This document shows positions 50,473 to 63,441 of a stretch of DNA of 64,000 nt, piece after piece. Source of the DNA: Spirometra erinaceieuropaei (Eukaryota > Platyhelminthes > Cestoda > Diphyllobothriidea > Diphyllobothriidae); the NCBI GenBank assembly GCA_902702965.1, contig CACRXP010000001.1, positions 3,144,159 through 3,208,158 on the forward strand, in the 5' to 3' direction. Position numbers and translations under genes: made by a program. The number at the start of each line of letters is the position of its first letter. Position 1 is the stretch's first letter. The notes below the pieces were generated by a model, which was not told the DNA's origin, did no database searches, and worked only from the letters and a program-made list of their open reading frames with translations.

Positions 50473-53280
50473 GACATTTCTGGCTACTAAAAGGTCGTCG
50501 CTTTTTACCCTGTCATGAAAATAAACGGGCCGATCTCCGAAAAACAAGTGAAGTCTTATCCAAATAACGGACGATCTCATATTTGTTGTGTAGACAGTAC
50601 TAGACAGAAGATCGGCTGCGTACGTTACTTCACTTATAGCTGGTGATACAGAATACGAACAATTGGACAACTCTCAAACCTAAACTTTAGAGTCGAAAAA
50701 TGAATGCGTTATATTTTGGGTTTATGACTTTTTCCCCAGACTTTCACCTACCATTAAAAAGCCAAGAATCCATCAAGTTACTTTTTCCTGATGATACCTT
50801 AATGCAGGTTTATTGGCAGACATGGATGTAGGCTTAGAGTCTAGTTCATCTCTTCGCCTTAAACAGCTCTGAATGACCACTTAAATCCTCGCTGAAGCAA
50901 GTACTACTTACGAAGATTCCCTGTAGCAGCTGGAATTTTTCCTCTACTTACCGTACTTCTGTAGGCACTCTGGGGAAAGTAATTTGGGCGACTGACAACT
51001 AGACATCCGGTGAACTGGCTGAGGCAAAACCAGCCACATGAAAGTGACATTTCATAGCTCTGACAACAGGAAAATAAAGATTGATCTCTTTCCGCTTTGC
51101 CTTAGAGCTCCATTTTAGAACGCTTGCAGACTGCCGTAAGCAGCTGACACGCAATTAGTAATGGTGGGTTTCACCGACAAAGACGAGAGCATTGGGATTG
51201 TCATTTCCGGTTTATACGCCGCCAGTCAGACTGCCTTGCCGAGGTCTGAGCCCGAGTCGTCTGACCACTGGGCAACGCTCTCAACACTACTTTAACCAGC
51301 TCACGTCATGTTGGCCGGTATCAGGTGTACTGAATCACATGCACTGGCCTGTCCTGATTGTAAGGCCAAACCGAGCGTGTCTGTTTTATGTTGAAGCAGC
51401 TGAGAGTCTGCGGTTCACTCAGGAGTCAACAGTTGAGCACTTCCATCGTCAAAGTTGTGCAATAGGATTGATTAAGATATGACCAGCTAACAGTGCCAAT
51501 GGGCCCTAAACAGTCGTCTCAGACAGGAAATAAATCTCTGCCGAGGCATTTAGACGTTTCGCGAGGTGCTGAATTTGATAAGCTATCACTTTGGCCATTG
51601 GTAGTCTCGCTGCGCAACCTTATTGTCTTTTTGTCGTCTCTTACTCGCCCGATATATGTTTAGGTGCTAGGACCAGTGATTGTTCAAAAGCGTCCTTCGT
51701 ACCTTTTATTCTTTTTTAGCCAATCGAGGTAGTAACGAGTACGTCCCAATTCACCTTCTTTCAACCGCCGAAAAGGACCACAACCGAAACCTCCTGTCTT
51801 CACAGTTGGACATCCAACTAACATCGGATGACCATCTGTCCTCTTATGCGTACGCTCCCCTGCGGCATTACTGGTTTATCTCTTAAAATCATTCTTTTTG
51901 GTCTTTTCTTTTGTATTATCGCCTTTTTGTACATGATAACATCAGGCCACGGAAGAAGAAAAAACCCGTTGCACATGCCCTCACTGCCTCCTGCCTTGGC
52001 GTTCTGCCGGACCACTTAAGCAGTATTGGATGCCCACAGACAGTACAGGGATTGGTTCTCGAGCGCAAACATTGTGCCACGTTGGAACCAGCTTCGTTAA
52101 TTTCTGTGGCAGTGTAAACAAGCCCATGTTCCGTGAGATAAACCGACCAGAGAACTGTTCATGAGTGCTATTGGAATAAAGGATGAGTTTGACTTCACAA
52201 GCTAAAGCAGGTCCATGGAACCTGAGGCTGATATGCCTGCATGGAGGTGTGTTTTAATAACCGTTTGCAAATTTCGCAGGCGAGGTACATGGCGTTAACC
52301 TATTCTTCAGGCCGTTTGGAAGCTCGTAAACATTTTAAATAGGAAGTATACTTCCTTCTCCCATAAAGTTTATGAATATTGTTTTCTTGAAAAGACACAC
52401 TCAAAAGTCTTAAATGCGCCTGCCTCCCCTTTCGCATGGCCAAGATTTCGTGAAGGAGCACTTATTTTCCCCGAGATTGCTCATGAAACGCTTATTAAGC
52501 CTTGGCCTCGCCCACAGAGCCGACAAAATAAGTCTTTCCTAATCAAACAGTTAATCACGTCTTCAGGGACGCATTTCAGTAGTTGTATCAAGTGTGTGGG
52601 AGTTACACACGCCATGGTCTTGGCAGCGAAGTTACAGTGTATTGTCTTAACTAGCCAAAACTACCATATTTAAATATTCTTCCAAAAATTTGGGAATCGA
52701 TTTCGATTACGCTTGCTGTATCCTTCCACGCTGATCGTGCCGTGCTATTTGGCAGTTGCAGCTGCTTCCCGAAGATACTTAAGAAGCGAATTCCCGCTGA
52801 TGACATTAAGCATGCATAAAAGAATGTGGAACGACCATCAAAGTGGTGAATTTGGCAACTCAGTTCTTCATGAGGGGTAGATAAATGCGCCACTCAAGGC
52901 AGCGGAACATAAAACAGGCATGTCCTGGTGAAATTTTCCGTTTCTCCAAGATGAACGCAGTTTAAAGTTTCTGCCGACTACTCGAACCTTCCAATTAATG
53001 CCGTTTCAGCTGTTATCAGGCAGCGGGCGATCAGTAAAATGAGGAAAACTGAAGATATTACCAGATAAACGGCAGGAGAGGAGGCATTGCTTTTGTTTTT
53101 TTCAGGCTAGAGCACATTTTCTGGGCTTTTGGAGTATTGCTGTGTAGCCTTCTATCTGGGGTGAACTTGGGATCTGGAGTCCAGATAAGTGGACCATTCT
53201 ATCGAGGCACTAAAATTGCAGTGTGCGGCCCCGATTAGCTCATTGTCTTATTTCTTTGGAGATGAGGATTATTGGGGTGT

Positions 53281-53320
53281 GGAGGAGGAGGAGAGGAGGA
53301 GGAGGAGGAGGAAGAAGGTC
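53281..53320. repeat. Imperfect (GGA)n array
   Basis: About a dozen GGA/GAG units with one interruption (GAGAGG), passing into AAGAAGG. Confidence 0.85.
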
Positions 53321-54845
53321 CAGAAAGGTGAAAGACTGACGGTATCAATTGCCCTACCCTTAGGTCTCCATCCATATTCTGATGTCAATCATGGGCTGAA
53401 CACCCCCAAAAAACTCATGAAAGTGACCGAAACGTACTTATTTTTTTATTTCTGATAGAAGGCAAAGAGATAGTATCTCGAACATGAAGATATACATGAA
53501 AAAACCTAGTCTCCTTATGTCCGGGTGAACGCTAATTTAATGATTGTGTGGGCAGTTTGTCTCACTGTAAAGAAACACTCGTTAGAACTTCTTTGTAGGT
53601 TAGTTTTTACATTTAGCAGATACCATTTGTTTTCAGACTATATCCCTAAATTAATACGTTTTAATTATTTTCCGAACTTAAACCGCTAATGCTTATTCCT
53701 TCCTGATACTAGTCCCCGATCGTTGTGCTGGTTTTCAAAATTCTCTACTTCCTCTTATGGTATTCTCAATAACTGAACGCCCCCGCATGCTCTTCCTGGA
53801 TATGCAAATATCAGCGCAGTTATTTTGACAAAACGGCAGCATAACAACGACATTTTTGCCTTAATAGAAAGTTTGCCAGCTCATTTACTGCAATCAGCCC
53901 CTCGGTGGCTTTCCGCATATAGTTTATCCTGAGAGAGGAGGTGTTTTCCTCCATCGGAAGTCTTTCCCAGAAACGAAGGCCATCATTGTTTGTAGTTTAG
54001 TGCAACAATATGACATTTTAATTATAATTTGATAGGAAATTAAATAAAACCTCTTCTTTGCACAGGTGACCTTGCGCTAAATTCCGTGAACGGTACCTTC
54101 TCCTGTGTTCTAGACCGAACCCTAGTCAAAACCTTGACCCTAATCGTTATCCCCTTTGAAATTTAACTGAAAACCACCTGTATTACGCGGATTCCTGTGT
54201 CCGTGTCTTTCCAAGAGTCGGGCTTGCTTTTCAAAAGGGAATTCCTAACTAGATCTAATCCGCGTCCCCCCCTCTTGCACGTGACCAAAGGGCCGCACAT
54301 ATCGTTTTTGAAGGTGTGTTCTGCTGGATAGCAAATGCTTCTCTCTCAACAGTACATCAGGTCTTATCAGCAAGTTGGCGTAGGTAGTACACTCAGAAAC
54401 TTCTAGCGAATTCAGTTATCAGTTGCTTACCAGGCTATTGCCTGTTCTGGTCCGCTTTCACCCGGCCGACAAGTATATGTATAGGACGACCCTGCCTTTT
54501 ATTAATAGACGAACTTTTGGCATAACGGTAGTTGTAGGCAGGACGTAAGTCCACTGACCAGAATTCTCACTGATAGTAACATCAAGGACACACATCCTAT
54601 GTCGGCGTACTCTTGCCTCATGACCGCCGGGACATCAAAGGCGAGTTTTTCCACCCACTGCATCGGACGGTACTGTCTGCCAGGTTACCGTTCGAACGTG
54701 TAAGTTTTTTCTCTCTTGACTCCCTCTTGAGGCACAGCAGAAATTTCCTTGTTCCTATTCATGTGGAATAGGCCGTTTGTGCCGCACTTGCCTCCGTGGG
54801 AAAGTGGATTAGTCTTGTTCATCAGGTATTGTTGCTCTGTTTAAG

Positions 54846-55282
54846 GTGCCTTGCGACGAACCCCGGCTTTCCAGCCAATGACCAACGCAGGAGCGAACCC
54901 TTCCACGTTAACATAACTTTCCGTCCAAAACATATTGCTATTCATCGGGTACAGAGTTCTACCAAGTTCCCACAACGGCACCGACCAGCGGATCTGGAGA
55001 TCGTTACAACGCCCGCTGCTGGTGAGGCTGGGCGCTTCGACAGCGAAGGCCAACGTTTCCAGAACTCACCGCGGTCGATCTCCGTGGTCGCTGGTGAAAT
55101 GATCGCGTTGGTGTGCACAGCAGGTCCCGCAAATCCACCAATCTCCCTCAAGTGGCGTCATCTGAGCTGCAGACCGGCTCTTTCGTCCCTATCTGCCGAT
55201 GTTGAAACGGCCAACTACAGTTTCCTCAGCAGCGATTTGGAGGCAACTGCAGAAAAAGTCTGCTCTGAAATCAGTCGTTTTG
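54846..55282 (+). CDS. Nephrin-like gene, exon F (end of one Ig domain, start of the next)
   Basis: This 437-nt exon is entered in phase 2 and left in phase 1 (donor GTGAGT). The start at 54846 was chosen because its pyrimidine tract is strong and its phase fits exon E2. It also keeps the F-strand motif CLATNPG. An alternative acceptor at 54874 (CTTTCCAG) would give phase 1 but lose that cysteine. The sequence continues FHVNITFRPKHI (G strand and linker) and a spacer of about 40 residues. A new Ig domain follows: RSISVVAGEMIALVCTAGPA (B-strand Cys), ISLKWRH (C-strand Trp), and a Ser-rich stretch ending KVCSEISRF. The domain is completed in exon G. The open frame extends upstream of the acceptor, but that part is intron. 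Confidence 0.88.
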
Positions 55283-55327
55283 GTGAGTCATTATGGGTGT
55301 TTATTGGAGCCCGTTAGTGACTAAAAG

Positions 55328-55508
<181 letters not shown>

Positions 55509-55947
55509 CTACTTCCCTCGACACCTCTACAGTACTCCCCCGAGGTCATGTTGTTGGAGTCCACCTTTCCTACGTAAGGTGGCTTATAGACAGCTACTAC
55601 TGCCAGAGGCAATGAGAAACGACACGACGATCTATGTATGCGCTGAATTTTATGCATGCCAGATTTCAGAACACCGGTCACATTCACTTTTTTTACTTTC
55701 CCACGGTCCACTTACAAGACTGAACAAGGGAAACTAAACGTAGGAGGGGATGCCGTGACCGAACAGGCATCCGGTACGCGTGTCCCATCTCCCTGTCTGT
55801 GGTTTTTAAGACACCGTACTAAGTTGACGGGGTGTGATAGAGTTGCATCCGTTCAGTCTATTTTCACAAATCCCAGCGCCCAAACAGGTCTAATGACGTC
55901 TAAAATCGAGATTAGGTGGAATATTTAGTAGGGCTAGTTTCCGGACC

Positions 55948-56793
55948 AATAGTCAATGACCGATCTCTCTATATGTTAACCGAAATTCTGTAGAGCGTTT
56001 CCGATTAGGAAAGATTGCTTATTTGGGATCGTTTCATTGATTATCGTGATAGGATGACTTCCTTTAAGTGAACTTCTTTCCAGTCGCTTGTAAAAACTGC
56101 ACTCGATCGAATAGTACTACTTGTACAGTATGCAGTTCTTCCAATGATTTTGGATGTCCCCACAAATTTTGATATAGTGTATAGAGAATATAGACAAAGG
56201 TATGAGTTCTTTTACTACCTTGGCAGAAAGTCACCTCATCAATTAATTTTATGCTCGAAGAAAGTGTGGATTGTGGTTTTAAAAAGTTTCTAATTGAGAG
56301 GCTTTTTAAGATTGTGTCCGATTGTTAATGCTCCTTATGAGGCATACAACATATGTCACATTTTATGAGCCTGACGTTGTATCTTCTTAATAGCATAGGG
56401 CTACCCATGATTTTATTCGTTTGGAAAGCATATATCATGTGCACTGAAATTTCTACACTCTAATTCAAAAGCAGCTGATGCTTAAAGTTATTCGGGGATC
56501 AAAAAATGAGTACGAAGATAAATATTTGTGAACACACTTTCTGTAGAATGTATTTTAAATTTATACGGGCATCGAAATTCAATGGGAAAAATCACGCTAT
56601 CTACGGAGTCATTTTTTGCCAAGTGTAGTTTTCTCAGGCGGCCCGAAAGAAGCTCATTCAAACACCGACACAAATTCCTCGGGATTCTGTTGCACAACAA
56701 TGGGTGCTAAAACCCTACTTAAGTAATCCTTCATAACCGAAAACCCATTCCAGAATTTCGGCTAACATTTCCTGAGATCGGTCACTCACTGTA
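55948..56793. mobile_element. Foldback/MITE-like element, copy 6 (second subfamily, shortened)
   Basis: The right end GATCGGTCACTCACTGTA matches copy 3 exactly. The left end is decayed (AATAGTCAATGACCGATCTC instead of the expected TACAGTGAGTGACCGATCTC). Arm blocks TGTTAACCGAAATTC and GGCTAACATTTCCTGAGATC are inverted complements with mismatches. At about 846 bp it is close in length to copy 4. Confidence 0.82.
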
Positions 56794-57074
56794 TATTTAT
56801 CACCATAATCTGGCATTGTCACCCGCGCCGTTAAGACGTCGCAGACTTTCCGCTGCTGTAGTGCTCATTTTTCGGACACTTCAGCCTGATAAGTAATTTT
56901 TTGGTCGTGCTGGATGAGCGTTGCCGCTACTTTTGCGGGACCTCACACTTCCTTTTAGTTTGCAAATTGATTCAGCTAAAAACAGCTGGTAATGAACTTT
57001 AAGGCAGCGACCGATCTGTAGCGCACTGTCCTGTCCCCTAATACCGACCGACCCAGAATCAGTTGAATACAAAG

Positions 57075-58066
57075 TACAGTAAGTTGGCTAACTCATGAAA
57101 TCTCAACAGAAATTCCGAAATGCGTTTCAGTTTCGAAAAGATCAATTAAGTAGTATTGTAAAACCAATCATCGTGCGGCATATTTCTATAATAAATCAGT
57201 TAGCCCAAGACGCCTGCTTTCGAACAAACTTTTTGGCTATATATGGGAACCATACTTAATAAAAATGACTATATATGTGGCATGCATTTTTCTTATTGAG
57301 TTTCGATGTCCTTAGAAAGTCAATTGTATTTCATGGAAAACATGCATAAAAATATTCATTCTTTCGCTCATTCAGTGGAAGATTATGTCGTCTTTCAATT
57401 TAAAACTCAAGTGAAGGGTATAATTTACTTTTCTTAAACTTTTCCAATTCCAGAATAATGTTGAACCCAACCTGCCGTTGCACTTGCATTCAGGGTTCTT
57501 GAACTCCAAACCGTGTAATTTCCGCATGCGGAGAACCACACATTTCGGTACGGTAATAAAGGGGTCCATATAGTGTTCATGAAACTAATCAATGGATTGG
57601 AGTCACGTTGTTGACTTTACAGGCCACATTGGTAACTGCGGAGACATGACGTTTTATGAAGGACCATTTCACGGTATTAAGAAATCTCACAATGGGAAAC
57701 TTTTTTAAAACCGAATTATACTCTTCCTTCGAGTGCGAACTTGAAAGAAGACGTAATTTTCTACTGACTGAATGAAAGAATGAATATTTTGTGCATGTTT
57801 TCCATGAAATATAATTAAATCCTTACGGGCATTGAAAATCAATTTTAAAAATTTATGCAACAAAAGTAGTCATTTTTTACGGAGTATGGTTTTCGGATGC
57901 AACCAAAAGAAGTTTGTTCGAAATCCGGCGACCTGAGGTAACTGAATTATTATAGAATTATGCTGCACTATGCTTGGTTTTACAACCCTACCTAATTAAT
58001 CTTTTCAAAACGGAAACGCATTTCGGAATTTCTGTTGAGATTTCATGAGTTAGCCCACCTACTGTA
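57075..58066. mobile_element. Foldback/MITE-like element, copy 7 (first subfamily)
   Basis: The left end TACAGTAAGTTGGCTAACTC pairs with the right end GAGTTAGCCCACCTACTGTA, with a few mismatches near the tip. It is 992 bp, with the same arm blocks as copies 1 and 5 (ATTCCGAAATGCGTTTC and its inverse). Its loop contains the sequence CACTTGCATTCAGGGTT, shared with copy 1. TA occurs on both sides. Confidence 0.9.
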
Positions 58067-59267
58067 CATACCCCTTTTTACATCTTTCGCAGAAGTGCCA
58101 CTTATAGTAGTGACAGACATGCGGTCGCTTGTGCATGGAACTTTGTTAACCGCTGTTTTACAACCACCCTTGCTACTGTCACTCGAGCCCGAAGAAGACC
58201 TGTGTGGAGCAGATTTCCGTAAAGTCAACCTTACTCTTGTTTTGGGGTTCATGGACGTCTACCGGCGCATCACAGTCGTGACGGTCAGTCTGTGACCTTG
58301 CATACAGATGTGCACACTTACTCTCCGCTCGCTAGCTGCTATGAAAAATGTATGTTTGCTTAAACGCATGCATACTGATCAGATGCACGAGCGTCGCCCT
58401 GTGGTTGTCGAAATAGCCGTCCTCATCAATGCAGAGGACTGCGATATTCATTTAAGGCTTCTCTCTCATCGTAAATCAGGCATACTTGAGCCGGGAGATG
58501 GCGCATACTTAGCCCAGGTATTGGACTCCCAATCTGCTTTAGTTTTTGTTTTGCTTGTCCTTCATTGACCACCCGAGAGTGCCCCGAATAGAGATCCGGA
58601 AACAGACTGAGCGGTTTTACTTCTTGTAGAAAAGCAGGACAGATTGGGGGTTGCCAAGTTACGATCATGAGACCTCCCTTGGGACGACTGATTTTGAATA
58701 CTTCGACCTCATCATATAATATCTCCAACCCGATACGAAGTCAGAGGAAACATACAGATGTCGCTTATTTGCCTTTTGAATTCCCCATGCTCCATGCGCC
58801 ATCCGACTCAAGTCTTGCATGACAATAACTCTCCTTCCGTGCATGTAGACTTGGCGCAAATTTGCAAGCTTCCGCTAAGACAAGAGACGCATCGAATATG
58901 TTTGGAAAGAGGGTGTGCTGCCCTGATCCCCATCCACCTCTCCGCTGGTATTTCGGATTCGTGTTTATGAGTGTCCCTCGGCTGCTTGCAGACTTGTTGG
59001 GTGTCCGTCAAGGTTAGACGGAAGAATTCAGCTTTTTAGTTTTGCCGACGAATAGAGAGACAACGTTGCTTTAGACGCACCAGTTATGCCACTTGCCAGC
59101 ATGGATGGTCGCTCCAGATTTCCTCACTTTTTTCAAAGTTTCCTTGATACCTACCACGCCTTCCAAATAGCTGTTGGTTCATATGCCCTCTGCTGAAAAA
59201 GGTAGGGCTAAACGGACTTTCAGGGAGATTATTTAGAACTTGAAACCCTGCAACTCTTGTCTGACCA

Positions 59268-59365
59268 ATTCGGGTCGCAAGTGGTTAGGTCGTTGGATGT
59301 ACACAAGATTTCCCAACTTCGGATCCCATGGAGGCCGCTGGGGATTGCACAATTAGGTACACAGT
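59268..59365 (+). mobile_element. tRNA-derived SINE, copy 2 (decayed)
   Basis: TCGCAAGTGGTTAGGTCGTT aligns with the A-box region of copy 1 (GCTCAAGTGGTTAGAGCGTT). It is followed by GGATGTAC against GGCTGTAC, a decayed B box (TTCGGATCCCATGG) and a shared tail (GCACAATTAGGT against TCACAATTGGGT). The head can no longer fold as a tRNA. Confidence 0.55.
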
Positions 59366-61560
59366 TAAATTTAAGTTTTAATTTTGACATTAGTTTCTTT
59401 CTTCAAATAAAACCAACAAATCAGTAAATAAGTAAAATCATGGCGATGAAATGTGATTTTGGACAACAAACTTTCACAGGATGACGAGCAGAATGTGTAC
59501 ACAACGCAATACCAGAAAAGGCGTTTGGGAAAACGTATGCATGTGCGACAGAAAGTCCATTGGAATGACGATTCCTGAACTGGGTTTAATATCTGCAACG
59601 AATGTCTCGTCCTTTGAGGCGATTTGTCTTGAAAAATGACTGCTCTCTTCTGCCTGATTAATGGAAACGGCGGCTTATGTAGCGTTTTCCTATTTCCAAA
59701 GAAACGTTTTTGGAAAAAACTGACCAATAAGGACAAATGAAACAGAAATTAGGACAAATTTTCGGTCGGACGTGTTTTGGTAGCCCCGCCTGAAGTAAAC
59801 AAACCTCAGTCACCTCTAATATGGAACCGGTGGTAATAGGAGTTTTTACAGGTGCAGCCGGGGAACGCACAGGCGACGAGATCAAGTAGTTGTATGCAAA
59901 AGAAAAGCTATTGGAAGTACGTGGTTGTAGGTTCGTTGGTTGAGAAATAGTTGCGCTAAGCCCCAACCCTTGCCCCTAGCTATAACTCCTAATCCTAATC
60001 CTTAACCCCGACCCCAACAGTATTTTGTCCATCAGATGGGGCTATTAAACCACACCCTACCGAATTTTAAATAGTTGCTTGCTTTCGTCGTCCAGTCTTA
60101 GTCCATGGTGAAGTCTGATACTTAAGCCCAACACGGTTTCTTCACACTCGAGAATTATGCTGAACTGAGGACCACAGGCTTGTCCACCTCGTCAGAAAGT
60201 TTATTCACCCAGCTTGTTTCCGCGGTCCGGGCATAGGTTATGCATCAAAGCCGGACGGTCGGTGTCTCGGTCGTCACAAGTGCTTACAAGACACATTCCC
60301 AGGTCGCAGATATAGATCCGGCGTTTGGCTATTCGCATGTACGCTCACTCAATTCAGTTTCACCTAACCGCCCGCCGCTCTTGATCTCCTTTATGCATCG
60401 CCGGGTTGGCATGGAAATAAGTATCCCTCATAGTAGAGATGGCATTGCGCTAGATCTCAGGGGGGGACTCATTCTCGTGTACCAAATCTAACCCCAACCG
60501 TAACCACCTTGGAATTTAGTGCTAGAAAACGCAGCATGGGAGCACCTATACCCGTGCCCCAACCAATATAGTCCCGTAGCCACCAGGAATTATCTTAGGG
60601 CGGGAGTTCCAGAGGCGAGCAGTTTTGCTTAGCGTCTTGCAAATAGCTTATAATAAGGCAGCACTGCCCACGCTCAAGGGGAGTAGGGGGGCCGGCAGGC
60701 CAATGACCTCGCTGTTTATTGTCCGCTCTCCAACCATTTGTGATAATCCCATTCCGACAGAATTAATTACCTGCGAACTTTGTAATTTTAATCTTCCTTG
60801 GCGTTCAAGCAAAGCCGCCTAATATTGAGATTAGGAACAACCAGGAGACATTTCATGTTACTTCGATTGACAGTCGTGCTATCTTAGAGATCTCCCCGTG
60901 AAAATAAGCCCATATCATGGGTGATTTTAAAGACTTCTTACATCAATCTGCAAATTAATAACCCAAGATCCCAACAGCCATATTTGCACACGTCTCAAAG
61001 ACTGTGTGGGACACGCCGTTTTAAAGGTCTTCGCTAATTAAAAACGCGGGTCGTCCCTCCAAAACACATCACCGGCTGAAGCGTCTTATTTCTCCAAACG
61101 AGTACTTTCAAGATGTGAGTTTCCAAAAAGTGCTCGAAAGAGACGACTTTTTGTCAGTCACGACCGAGGAAACTATTTTTGATTTTTCGTGTGAGCCGAC
61201 CAATGCCGGACGAATTTGTTTTTCTCCCTCTCTCTCCAATGAGTGGAAACAGTAATGAAACGCAACCTTTCAGGTGTGCACGGGCTTAAATGAGGGCAGT
61301 TCCCATGCTTGCGCTGATTCCTGCTGGGTTGAATCAGTTGCAAAATATTATCTTTAATTTTCGAAGTATAGCCGTGCCATAAACTTCGCTCTGTAAAGCA
61401 CATCAGAAAGGAGGGTGGTTGATGTAAAAGAAGGACACGCTGGCTGTGACATTGGGATCATCAGTGCAATTCTCCTTTTGACGGTCGCGAACGCCCCCGA
61501 CATTCCAAGGCCTATCCGGGTTTGATATTTCCGAGTTAGCATTTATGACAGTTCGGCAGT

Positions 61561-62254
61561 GATCGCATCTTTGTTTTCTGAACTGCTTCCTGGAACTCGC
61601 CTGTTCGCTTCTATCGACAATCTTTTTGGGTACGATGCGCTCCGATCAGCTCGACAGTGGGAAACATTTACCCTTCGAGAGTCGTCTACATATACACAGA
61701 TTCAGTTTCTACACAGATGTCTCGACAGTGCGTTGCCGAAGTGCGTTTCATGCAAACCTTCGGTTAACGCAGAGCTGGCGAGACGCGCAGTACCTCAGAA
61801 CGGCAGACGAATGATCCGAGTGCTCCTTCAAGACTGTTATTCAAGGGTTTGCGAATACCGTCAGTTAATTGACCGAGAGAAAGCAAGGTGCTGCTAGTTC
61901 ATGGGCGAGGACGGCACAAAACTGTTTCAGCAGAGGGTGGCCGAACGAACCCGCGAACATAGAGCGACACGCGACGCAGCCTTAGAGAGCAAATATCGTA
62001 AGCTGCCTGCTCTACTGTCATCCAGGGACGACAAAGTGGTGTACAACTTGTCGTCAAAGGAGGTGACGGAGGAACAAATGCAGGTTTTAAGACATAAGGC
62101 CTCATTTAACACAGCCGATGCCAAACCTGCCAACTTGATTGCAGCAATGGAGTCAATCCTCAGCCAGACGGAAGCGACAGTCGAGTTCCAATGATCGCAT
62201 CCCCGTCTTCTGAACTGCTTCCTGGAACTCGTCTGTTCGCTTCTATCGGCAGTC
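61561..62254 (+). mobile_element. Penelope-like element, N-terminal fragment between direct repeats
   Basis: The frame from about 61901 reads RVAERTREHRATRDAALESK and then VVYNLSSKEVTEEQMQVLRH, followed by a run including FNTADAKPANLIAAMESIL. This 'N-L-S-S-x-x-x-T-x-x-x-x-x-V-L' plus 'F-N-x-x-x-A-x-P' signature is, to my recollection, the conserved N-terminal region of Penelope-like reverse transcriptases in flatworms. A preceding frame (61559-61897), ending near REKARCC, appears to continue into it across a stop. The fragment is bounded by two copies of a 62-bp sequence, 61561-61622 and 62193-62254, about 89% alike. No reverse transcriptase core follows. Confidence 0.65.
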
Positions 62255-63165
62255 CGGCAAGGCTTGATTGACAGGGTCTCATTGGCCGGAAGCGATGAAA
62301 TTTGTGAGTAATAGGGCCTTCCTGTGAAAAAGTTTATGCCTCTTTACTATCGCTCTTAACCTACGCCATGTATGCCAGGTCATTTCGATGGAAATAGAAC
62401 ACCGCTCAGCGTTTGTAGTCCTGACTAGTATTCCATGAAAGCCACCTATTTTCAGCTAAGGACGTCTAATCATCAGTCCCAAATGTCGTGTATGGAATTT
62501 CTGTTGTCGGTTATGGACAACTATGGGGAAGGCTTAGAGGGGAAAGGCGCATCTTGAGTACCAGACAAGGTAAAGTGGAGAACCGGTCGAACGTCGCAGT
62601 TGTCATCCCTCTGACGACGGGCTTCTGTGCAGGTCCAACAAACAGATGTAAAGTTTCAAACCTCAAGTGATTCTCACGTTCCAGCGTGCAAAATCTACTC
62701 GTCGGGTCAAATTGGAAGACAGGAGTGTCGCCAGGCCTACTACCTTTGATATGACTTGCTATAAATGTGACCAACGGCGTTGCCTATTTGAAAATGCCCC
62801 TGAACCGCCCAGCTAGGTAGATATTTCTTTATTTCATGTCGAACTTCTCATTCAGTGATGGCTAATCAATTCGATGCAAGCGACAGACATTGACCTCGGA
62901 CGCACCTCGTCAATTCCGACAGCATCAACTGAAAAAGTCTCTTATTGTTAGCCTATGAAAGGAGCTGACTGCAAGCATTGAAACGCCGTATGGGTACTCC
63001 CCGTATTACAGATTATCTTGCGCCAAATTCCAGAGGAGTACCTATTCCCGTGTCCTTCCCATTGCAATTTTGCTCAAGTAGTACCAGACACCTTCTGGCC
63101 TACCACCGCAGGAAACTTTTACTGGCCACTCTGAAACTCACTTGCCGACCTTTTCTTCCCCCTAG

Positions 63166-63441
63166 ATGACGTCAAGACCTTGCCCTTCGAACCCTCCACT
63201 CTGACATCAGAGAGCCAGGTCTCCCTAATCGTCCAAAATTCCCATCATCAGAGCATCATTGAATGTTCCACAGGCGATAGCTCCGCAAAGCACACCTCGG
63301 TGTGGCATAATGAAGACGAGGAAGATCAACTGAAGACGCAGGTCCTACTCAATGTCCAATTCAAACCAAACTTCTCACAAGTCCTCGACAAGCTGAGTAT
63401 GGCTGTTTCAAAGTACCTACCCCAACTAGTGGTCGTTGAGG
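63166..63441 (+). CDS. Nephrin-like gene, exon G (end of one Ig domain, start of next)
   Basis: This 276-nt exon has phase 1 at both ends, acceptor TTCTTCCCCCTAG and donor GTAAGT. The split codon with exon F gives Asp (ISRF-D-DVKTL). It supplies the E and F strands of the Ig domain begun in exon F: SQVSLIVQNSHHQSIIECST (Cys in the F strand) and, after an acidic loop (HNEDEEDQ), the G strand TQVLLNVQFKPNFS. The last 25 or so codons (LSMAVSKYLPQLVVVEG) look like the first strand of the following domain, with the frequent V-x-E-G turn. The gene therefore continues beyond the window. Confidence 0.9.

Larger units (their letters stand above)
47287..54845 (+). other. Intron E2-F
   Basis: About 7.6 kb. 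It contains the Tc1/mariner relic (49387-50472) and an imperfect GGA array (53281-53320). A minus-strand open frame at 47884-48339 (151 codons) and a plus frame at 51192-51482 show no domain I recognise. The remainder is featureless. The acceptor is TTGCTCTGTTTAAG, ending 54845. Confidence 0.75.

Noticed and set aside
54066..54161. Possible exon with strong acceptor (CTTCTTTGCACAG) and an Ig-like NGTFSCVLDR frame
   Set aside because: Its entry phase 1 fits exon E but not exon E2, it has no usable donor before an in-frame stop, and the Trp-to-Cys spacing would be far too short. At most a cryptic terminal exon.
59965..60030. Telomere-like CCTAATCC/CCTTAACCCC sequence
   Set aside because: Units are too few and too irregular; similar bits occur near 54110-54150 and 60490.
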